Assembly (NCBI RefSeq): GCF_025950235.1
Contig: NZ_JAPDDT010000015.1
Location: forward strand, 1 to 64,000
Direction of reading: 5' to 3'
Length of the DNA: 64,000 nt
Source of the DNA: Luteolibacter arcticus
GTDB taxonomy: Bacteria > Verrucomicrobiota > Verrucomicrobiia > Verrucomicrobiales > Akkermansiaceae
This document shows, one piece after another, positions 57,481 to 64,000 of the stretch. Made by a program: the position numbers and the translations under genes. The notes beneath the pieces are model-generated. The model made no database searches, was not told where the DNA came from, and saw only the letters and a list, made by a program, of their open reading frames with translations. The stretch's first letter is position 1; each line of letters opens with the position of its first letter.

Positions 57481-60400
57481 ATGAAATCCATTCGAACGCT
57501 ATTCCGGGCTGCGGGAATCTGCTTCCTTACCCTGACCATGGCCATGGCCGGACCACGCGATGCCGATTGGAAGAAAGTCGAGGAGGCTCGCGAGAAGGAT
57601 CAGCCGAAGACGGTGATCGAGCTGCTGACGGCGATTGAGAAGGCTGCGTTTGCCGACGGGTCGTGGGCGGAAGGCACCCGCGCCCTGGCCTCGCGGATCG
57701 CGCAGGAGGCGGCGATCGAGCAGCAGGCGGGGCCGATCAAGAAGCTCGAAGCCGCCATCGAGACGGCTCCGGAGCAGGCCCGCCCGGTGTTGCGGGCTCT
57801 CGTGGCGCGCTGGATGGCCGGCTACTATCAGGCGAACCAATGGCGTTTCATGCACCGCAGTTCGACCGGCGAGCCGGTGGGCGATGATATCGAAACGTGG
57901 GACCTCGCGCGGATTTTGACTGAGGTCGATGCGCGACTGCAACGGTCGCTGGCGGATGGTGAGGCTCTGAAGAAAATTCCGGTCGCGGAGTTCGCGGAAC
58001 TGCTGGAGACGGGATCGCTTGGCGATGATTTGCGGCCGACGATGTATGACTTCGTCGCGCATGTGGCGCTCGACTTCTACTCGGCGGAGGAAGTGGCGGT
58101 ATCGCGGCCGAAGGACAGCTTCGAGATCGCGGCGGAGTCGGCGGTGTTCGGGACGGTGGATGAGTTCCTCGCGTGGAAGCCGGAGACCGCGGACGCGGCG
58201 TCGCCGAAGCTGCGGGCGCTGAAGATTTTTCAGGAGCTGCTCAGCTTCCATCGGGCGGACGCGGACCGCGGGGCGCTCCTGCTGGCGGATCTGGAGCGGC
58301 TGCGTTGGGGCGGGATCGCGGCCACGATCGAGGGCCGGGAAGCGCGCTTTGAAGCAGCGCTGCGGCGCTTCATCGCGGACAACGCGGCGAGTCCGGTGAG
58401 CGCTTGGGCGCGGGTGTCGCTGGCGGAGCTGTTAGGCGAGAAGAAGACGAAGGAAGCGCATGAAGTTCTCAAAGCGGGGGCGACGGCTTTCCCGGGCCAT
58501 GCTTTCGGCAAGCTGTGCGCAAATGGGGTGCAGCAACTTGAGCAGCGCGAGATTTCATTGCAGACCGAGACTCACTGGACTCCTGCTGGCGAGGAGGTCC
58601 GGGTGACGCATAAGAATCTGAGGCAGGTCTGGTTCCGCCTGCATGCGGTGACCTTCACGCCGGGGAAATCGACCTTGGAGGAAGACCCGCTGCCGCTGAT
58701 GGGCAATGCGGAACCGGTCCGTGCATGGGACAGCGCGCTGCCGGATGACGGCGATTTCCGCCAGCGCACGACGTGGGTGAACGCGCCTGTCGATCTGCCG
58801 CCCGGCTACTACGTGCTCACCGCCAGCGCGAAGGCGGACTTCTCGAAAGAGGACAATACAGTGGCAATGGTCGGTGTGCACGTGACGCCGCTGGCGATGA
58901 CCGTGCGGAACTCGCGTTCCGGTGGGATTGAAGGCACCGTGACTGACGCGGTCGGCGGCGCCCCTCTGGCTGGGGTGGACGTGGGCGTGTGGATCGAGCG
59001 CGATGCCTTGCCCGTGACCCGCAAGCTGTCGGCGAAGACCGATGCGGACGGCCGTTTCGAGATCACGGGCGTTTCCGGCAATCGCTACCTCGCCGTTGCT
59101 GAACGAGGGAAAGAGCGCGCCATCGTCCGGGCATGGGCGGGGGGGCGCGCCGACCGGAAAGTGGAAGTGCGGCGACAGGCGGTCTTCTTCACCGACCGCG
59201 CGATCTACCGGCCGGGGCAGACGATCCACTTCAAGGGGATCTGGTGCGAGGCGGACGTCGAAGGCGGGAAATACCGGACGCTGGCGAATCAGAATGGCAC
59301 GGTGGTGCTGCGCGATCCCAATCGCAAGGAAGCCGGCAGGGTTGCCGTGACGAGCAATGAGCGCGGCTCGTTCAGCGGGACCTTCACCGCCCCGGAAGGA
59401 AGCGTGCTCGGGGTCTGCTCGATCCAGTTGGAAGGCGTGCCCGGTGCCGGTCGGGTGCGCGTGGAGGAATACAAGCGGCCGAAGTTTTTCACGGAGATCG
59501 ATCCGCCCGCGGAACCCGCGGTGCTCGGGAAGATCGTGCGCGTCAAAGTACGAGGGGAATCGTACACCGGTGCGCCGGTCGATGGCGCGAAAGTCTCATG
59601 GCGCGTCACGCGCATGACCCGCTTGCCGATCTGGTCGCGCTGGTGCTGGTGGTGCCCACCGATGTCGGAGAACTCCGAGGAGATCGCCCATGGCGTCGCG
59701 GAGTCCGCGGCGGATGGATCGATCATGATCGAATTCACCGCCCGGCCCGACACGACCATCCGCGAGGATGTGGAGCCGGTTTTCGACTTCCAAGTCACCG
59801 CGGATGTGACCGATTCCGCGGGTGAGACGCGCTCCGCAACGCGGATGGTGTCGGTCGCTTATACCGCGCTCAAGGCGGAGCTTGCGGCCGATGACTGGCT
59901 CGAAGCCGGCAAGGAGATCGAGCTGCGGGTGAAGACGATGTCGCATGATGGCGAAGGCCGTGCGGCGAAGGGCGTGATCAAGATTCACCGGCTGAAGGAG
60001 CCAGCGACCTGTCCCCGGCCGGACGGAGCAGGGATGCCTTGGCGCGGGCCGGTGGAAGAAACCGATCCCACTCGCCCGTCGCCGGATCCGGACAAGTGGG
60101 AGCCGGGCGAAGTGGTGGCCGAGTTGCCGGTCGAGACTGACAAGGAGGGCAAGGGTACCGTGAAGCGTGCGCTCGATGCGGGAGCTTACCGGCTGATCTT
60201 CGAGACCAAGGATGCAAACGGGCGCGCGGTGAAGGGCATCCTGGGCATTCAGGTGGTCGCGCCGGACGCCGCGGATTTCCCGACGATGATGCCATTCTAC
60301 ACCGGCTTCGTTTCCGAGTCTGTGGAGCCGGGCAAGGAAGTGGTGCTGCTATGGGGCAGCGGTCATGAGAAAGCGCGTGCCTGTGTCGAGTGGAGGATGG

Positions 60401-63400
60401 CGGGTAAGATTCTCAAGCGCGAGTCGTCGGCCGAGGGCCGGACGCAGCAGGTATTTCGTTTTCCCATCGAGGAGAAGCATCGCGGCGGGATTTCCGTGTC
60501 GGTGACGCAGATCACGATGAATCGCCTGCACCAGATCGATCACCTGGTGAATGTCCCGTGGGCGAACAAGGAGCTGAAACTGCGCTGGGAGCATCTGGTT
60601 TCAAAGCTGGAGCCTGGTGCCAAGGAAACCTGGACTGCGGTGATCGAGGGCGCGGGCGGTGACGCCGTCGCGGCGGAGTTGGTGGCGACGCTCTACGATG
60701 CTTCGCTGGATGCCTTCGCGCCCCATGCCTTCCACGGCTTGGCCGGCCTGCTTCGTCGCGAGTGGCCCAATCCGCCCTACTGGCAATTCAGCAGCGTCCA
60801 ACGGCGCTTCGAAGATCAGTGGGGTTTTCCGGTGCCGGATTACTTCGACCTCGGCGAACCGTTCCGGCGCTTCCGGGATGAGTTGGAGATCTTTGGCGGT
60901 AATCGGCTCTATCTTGGTCGCGGGGTGGGGAGCGGCTTCGGTGGTGGAGGAGGCGTCGCCAAGTTTTCCCGAATGGCCGAGGCTCCCGCTTCCTTGGCGG
61001 CTGCCCCCATGGCGGCGGAGATGGCCGGCGATGGGATGCGCTCCAGAGACGGCGCGGTCGCTGGCAACGCCATCGACGCCATTCAGGATAAGTCGGACCG
61101 CGATCAGCCCCCGGCGGTGGACGTGGGCCAGGTCGCCGCACGCGCGAACTTGCAGGAGACAGCCTTCTTCTACCCCGATCTCGTCAGTGGCGACGATGGC
61201 AAGGTGCGGATGACCTTCACGATGCCGGAGGCCCTGACGAAGTGGCGCTTCTTTGGCTTGGCGCACGACAAGGAGATGCGCAGCGGATTGTTAGAAGGCG
61301 AGACGGTCACTGCGAAGGACCTGATGGTGCAGCCGAATCCGCCGCGCTTCCTGCGCGAGGGCGATGAGCTGTGGTTCACGGTGAAGATCACCAACACCAG
61401 CGACAAGGAGCAGGCGGGCACCGCACGGCTCACGCTGGCCGATGCCGGGACCGATGCAGACAAGACCGCCGCGCTCGGCGTCACCGCGCCGGACCAGCCA
61501 TTCACGGTGCCGGCGAAGGAAAGCCGCAGCCTGAAGTGGAAGCTGGCCGTGCCGGATGGTGCCGGGTTCCTGCGCTACAAGGCGGTCGCGACCAGTGGCG
61601 CGCTGAGTGATGGCGAGGAAGGCTGGCTGCCGGTCATCCCGCGGCGCATCCTCGTCACGGAATCGCTTTCGCTGCCGATCCGCAATGCGGGCACCAAGGC
61701 CTTCGACTTCGAGAAGCTCGCCAAGAGCGGCGGTTCGCCGACGCTGGAGAATCGCTTCGTCCATGTGCAGGTCGCCTCGCAGCCGGCGTGGTATGCGGTG
61801 ATGGCCTTGCCCTATCTGATGGAGTTCCCGCACGAGTGCTCGGAGCAGACCTTCAACCGCTACTACGCCAACGCGCTCGCCCGGCACATCGCCGGCTCCG
61901 ATCCGAAGATCCGCAAGGTCTTCGATCGTTGGAAAGCGGGAGGCGCCGCACTCGACAGCCCGCTGGAAAAGAACGCGGACCTCAAGGGTATCTTGTTAGA
62001 TGAGACGCCGTGGCTGCGCGAGGCGAAGGACGAGTCGGCTGCACGGCGTCGCGTCGGGCTCTTGTTCGATGACAACCACATGGACCGCGAGCTGGAGAAG
62101 GCGCTGGCCAAGCTCAACGGAATGCAGCTTGGCAATGGCTTGTGGCCGTGGTTTCCCGGCGGCCGTGGTGATGAATACATCACACGCTATGTGGTGAGTG
62201 GTTTTGCCCGGTTGCGTGCGCTCGGGGTTGCGACTGACATCACGCCGGCCTTGAAAGCGCTGACCGTCCTCGATGCCGATATCACCGATCGCTACGAGCG
62301 TCTCGTGGAGCACAAGCTGCTGGGCAACGAGAACCTCGATCCGGAGATCGCCTTCCACCTCTACCTGCGGACCTTCTTCCTGAAGGACAAGGCGCTCAAG
62401 GCGGGTGACAAGGTGGCCTTCGACTACTTCGCCGGCCAGGCCCGCAAGCATTGGACCAAGCTTGGAAGCCGCATGTCGCGCGCCCACGTGGCGCTGGCAC
62501 TGCATCGCCTCGGCGACAAGGAGGTGCCTGCCTTGATCACCCGCTCGCTGAAGGAACATGCGACGGTCAACGAGGAGCAGGGGATGTATTGGAAGGACCG
62601 CGACGGCGACGGCTGGTGGTGGTGGCAGGCCCCGGTCGAAACGCAGGCGATGATGATCGAGGCCTTCCGCGACATCGATGCCGACACCAAGGCGGTCGAG
62701 GATTGCCAGGTCTGGCTGCTCAAGCAGAAGCAGGTTTCCGATTGGAAGACGACCAAGGCCACTTCCGATGCCGTTTACGCGCTGCTGCGGGGCGGCAAGA
62801 ACTGGCTGGCCTCGGATGCCGTGCTCAAGATTTCACTCGGCGGCACCGAGGTGAAACCGGAGAGCGTCGAGGCCGGCACCGGCTTCTATGAGAGCCGCTT
62901 CGCGGGCGAGGCGGTGAAGCCGGAGCTGGGCAAGATCGAGTTGAAGAAGGAGGACGAGGGCGTGAGCTGGGCCAGCGTGCATTGGCAGTATCTCGAGGAC
63001 ATGGCGAAGGTCACGTCGCACGGGCAGAGTTCGATGACGCTCGAGAAGTCGCTGTTCCTCCGCAAGAATACCGACAAGGGCCCGGTGCTCGAACCACTGA
63101 ATGGCCCCGTGAAGGTCGGCGACGAGCTCGTGACTCGCGTGATCCTGAAGAACGACCGCGCGATGGAGTACATCCACCTCAAGGATCTCCGTGGCAGCGG
63201 CACCGAGCCGGTCAATGTGCTGAGCGGCTATCGTTGGCAGGATGGCTTTGGCTACTATGAGGTGACGCGTGATACCGCCAGCCACTTCTTCATCGATCGT
63301 TTGCCGCCTGGGACGCATGTCTTTGAGACCAGCGTGCGGGTGCAACATGCGGGCAAGTATCAGACTGGCATCGCCGAGATCCGCTGCATGTATGCGCCGG

Positions 63401-63444
63401 AATTCAATGCGCATAGCGGGAGCGTGGAGATGACGGTGGAGTGA
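57481..63444 (+). CDS. Bacterial alpha-2-macroglobulin family protein with intact thioester-type motif
   Basis: 1987 residues. Signal peptide MKSIRTLFRAAGICFLTLTM then AMAG. An N-terminal helical domain of about 300 residues is followed by tandem macroglobulin-type beta domains (from about residue 460), including FTDRAIYRPGQTIHFKGIWC, the MG2-like signature, and VEEYKRPKFFTEIDPP. The bait region probably lies around 1150-1230, where a Gly/Ala/Met-rich linker occurs. The A2M core begins ATFFYPDL-like text (QETAFFYPDLVSGDDGKVRM). The thioester motif reads HECSEQTF with Cys1453 and Gln1456. Such proteins trap proteases in the periplasm. The usual partner pbpC is not adjacent, making this an orphan type. 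Confidence 0.93.
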   Translation: MKSIRTLFRAAGICFLTLTMAMAGPRDADWKKVEEAREKDQPKTVIELLTAIEKAAFADGSWAEGTRALASRIAQEAAIEQQAGPIKKLEAAIETAPEQARPVLRALVARWMAGYYQANQWRFMHRSSTGEPVGDDIETWDLARILTEVDARLQRSLADGEALKKIPVAEFAELLETGSLGDDLRPTMYDFVAHVALDFYSAEEVAVSRPKDSFEIAAESAVFGTVDEFLAWKPETADAASPKLRALKIFQELLSFHRADADRGALLLADLERLRWGGIAATIEGREARFEAALRRFIADNAASPVSAWARVSLAELLGEKKTKEAHEVLKAGATAFPGHAFGKLCANGVQQLEQREISLQTETHWTPAGEEVRVTHKNLRQVWFRLHAVTFTPGKSTLEEDPLPLMGNAEPVRAWDSALPDDGDFRQRTTWVNAPVDLPPGYYVLTASAKADFSKEDNTVAMVGVHVTPLAMTVRNSRSGGIEGTVTDAVGGAPLAGVDVGVWIERDALPVTRKLSAKTDADGRFEITGVSGNRYLAVAERGKERAIVRAWAGGRADRKVEVRRQAVFFTDRAIYRPGQTIHFKGIWCEADVEGGKYRTLANQNGTVVLRDPNRKEAGRVAVTSNERGSFSGTFTAPEGSVLGVCSIQLEGVPGAGRVRVEEYKRPKFFTEIDPPAEPAVLGKIVRVKVRGESYTGAPVDGAKVSWRVTRMTRLPIWSRWCWWCPPMSENSEEIAHGVAESAADGSIMIEFTARPDTTIREDVEPVFDFQVTADVTDSAGETRSATRMVSVAYTALKAELAADDWLEAGKEIELRVKTMSHDGEGRAAKGVIKIHRLKEPATCPRPDGAGMPWRGPVEETDPTRPSPDPDKWEPGEVVAELPVETDKEGKGTVKRALDAGAYRLIFETKDANGRAVKGILGIQVVAPDAADFPTMMPFYTGFVSESVEPGKEVVLLWGSGHEKARACVEWRMAGKILKRESSAEGRTQQVFRFPIEEKHRGGISVSVTQITMNRLHQIDHLVNVPWANKELKLRWEHLVSKLEPGAKETWTAVIEGAGGDAVAAELVATLYDASLDAFAPHAFHGLAGLLRREWPNPPYWQFSSVQRRFEDQWGFPVPDYFDLGEPFRRFRDELEIFGGNRLYLGRGVGSGFGGGGGVAKFSRMAEAPASLAAAPMAAEMAGDGMRSRDGAVAGNAIDAIQDKSDRDQPPAVDVGQVAARANLQETAFFYPDLVSGDDGKVRMTFTMPEALTKWRFFGLAHDKEMRSGLLEGETVTAKDLMVQPNPPRFLREGDELWFTVKITNTSDKEQAGTARLTLADAGTDADKTAALGVTAPDQPFTVPAKESRSLKWKLAVPDGAGFLRYKAVATSGALSDGEEGWLPVIPRRILVTESLSLPIRNAGTKAFDFEKLAKSGGSPTLENRFVHVQVASQPAWYAVMALPYLMEFPHECSEQTFNRYYANALARHIAGSDPKIRKVFDRWKAGGAALDSPLEKNADLKGILLDETPWLREAKDESAARRRVGLLFDDNHMDRELEKALAKLNGMQLGNGLWPWFPGGRGDEYITRYVVSGFARLRALGVATDITPALKALTVLDADITDRYERLVEHKLLGNENLDPEIAFHLYLRTFFLKDKALKAGDKVAFDYFAGQARKHWTKLGSRMSRAHVALALHRLGDKEVPALITRSLKEHATVNEEQGMYWKDRDGDGWWWWQAPVETQAMMIEAFRDIDADTKAVEDCQVWLLKQKQVSDWKTTKATSDAVYALLRGGKNWLASDAVLKISLGGTEVKPESVEAGTGFYESRFAGEAVKPELGKIELKKEDEGVSWASVHWQYLEDMAKVTSHGQSSMTLEKSLFLRKNTDKGPVLEPLNGPVKVGDELVTRVILKNDRAMEYIHLKDLRGSGTEPVNVLSGYRWQDGFGYYEVTRDTASHFFIDRLPPGTHVFETSVRVQHAGKYQTGIAEIRCMYAPEFNAHSGSVEMTVE

Positions 63445-63644
63445 GGGGGGACTGGTGAGTCTATGGGGAGCGCGGGATTTGGTCCGCTTGAGGGACCATT
63501 CGGGCGGAATGAATTCCGCGTTCCCAGTGACTGCTCAGACTGGCGAGTCGCTCGGTCGGAAGGGCGGGCTGGCGAGGGTGGCTTCCGCTGTGTGCCACCG
63601 CGTCTACGTTTCGGAAGCTGTGCCAATCGTGGCAGCGGGCTTCA

Positions 63645-64000
63645 TCACGGTTTGACGTAGAAGAAGCGATAGTCGGAGAGGCTGAGCGGGAGGTTGGTGG
63701 TGAGGTCGTAGCGGGCGCGGAAGCGGGCTCCTCTCAGCGGGATCGAATAGGGGGTCGAGATCTCGTTCGGGGCCGTCTTGTTAGACACGCCGAAGCGGTT
63801 GCGGACCGGGCCGGCGCCATTGCGAAGGGCGACGACTTCCCACGGTCCGCCGGCGACCGAGGTCTCGACGAGCATGGTCATGTCGGGCGGCATCGGCGCG
63901 GAAATGCTCACCGTCGGGTAACCCCGGTAGTAGGTGTCGTCGTGGGTCAGCGTGACCACCGGCAGGCTTCCCACCTGTTCTTCGACGTAGCGCTGGAGAT
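63645..64000 (-). CDS. 3' part of a secreted-looking protein, cut by the window edge
   Basis: About 118 codons ending at TGA (63645), open through position 64000, so the gene start is beyond the window. The visible part has LPVVTLTHDDTYYRGYPTVS, ISAPMPPDMTMLVETSVAGG, and a C-terminal GARFRARYDLTTNLPLSLSD followed by YRFFYVKP, all beta-strand-like, resembling the C-terminal Ig-like or T9SS/PEP-type end domain of large secreted proteins. No family can be assigned. It converges with the alpha-2-macroglobulin gene (200 bases between stops). Confidence 0.6.
   Translation of the reverse strand, partial: LQRYVEEQVGSLPVVTLTHDDTYYRGYPTVSISAPMPPDMTMLVETSVAGGPWEVVALRNGAGPVRNRFGVSNKTAPNEISTPYSIPLRGARFRARYDLTTNLPLSLSDYRFFYVKP

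Overview
The window is GC-rich, densely coding DNA. It looks like a free-living member of the Verrucomicrobiota, probably order Verrucomicrobiales (Luteolibacter- or Haloferula-like). This is inferred from content, not from a marker phylogeny. The pointers are an ECF-type sigma factor fused in tandem to a receptor-like Ser/Thr kinase, a giant protein of autotransporter-associated beta-strand repeats, a DUF1080 protein, a WAxxDPxxAAxWL-type small protein, a DUF6607-like protein, a type-B ribosomal protein L31, and many intergenic palindromic repeats. I saw no rRNA, tRNA, CRISPR array, integrase or transposase.

Layout. 0-2 kb: minus-strand pair of exported proteins (DUF1080, then a TPR-like lipoprotein). 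2.3-6.6 kb: RND permease plus adaptor. 6.6-9.7 kb: tightly overlapped minus-strand chain FGGY kinase > DUF374 acyltransferase > folD. 9.9-15.5 kb: NifU-like scaffold, a membrane protein, an ABCG-like ABC transporter and two conserved-looking unknowns. 15.6-18.8 kb: minus-strand operon of a secretin-domain-like exported protein, a histidine kinase and a response regulator. 18.9-22.4 kb: a TIM-barrel-like protein and small genes separated by palindromes. 22.5-25.9 kb: nitrate/sulfonate-type ABC importer with a divergent AraC-type regulator. 25.9-31.1 kb: an apparently exported D-2-hydroxyacid dehydrogenase, then a second two-component system followed by an ABC_membrane_2 exporter. 31.3-36.5 kb: trypsin-like protease, M29-like aminopeptidase, a lipoprotein, a GNAT/FemAB-like protein, a 48-residue ORF and a DUF151 protein. 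36.8 kb: L31, followed by a tandem palindrome array. 38-51.2 kb: DUF6607-like protein, BNR_4-like secreted protein, ECF sigma, Ser/Thr kinase and the 1987-residue repeat protein. 51.3-57.3 kb: queF-queC, a CII-like HTH protein, a Dus enzyme, a Phd/PIN toxin-antitoxin pair, a dicarboxylate symporter and a zinc-ribbon membrane protein. 57.5-63.4 kb: a 1987-residue alpha-2-macroglobulin. The right edge cuts a minus-strand gene.

Themes. Much of the window concerns the cell envelope and signalling: two OmpR-type two-component systems, a sigma/kinase pair beside large secreted proteins, four ABC or RND transporters, and secreted hydrolase-like proteins. The least explained content is the intergenic DNA. 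Several hairpin families share arm architecture while differing in sequence, one family has been captured in the 3' end of a response-regulator gene, and a G10/G8 homopolymer lies inside a sensor-kinase gene. I found no clearly new multi-gene system. The best candidates for follow-up are the palindrome families, the homopolymer-containing RR-HK-ABC operon, and the secretin-domain/two-component operon.
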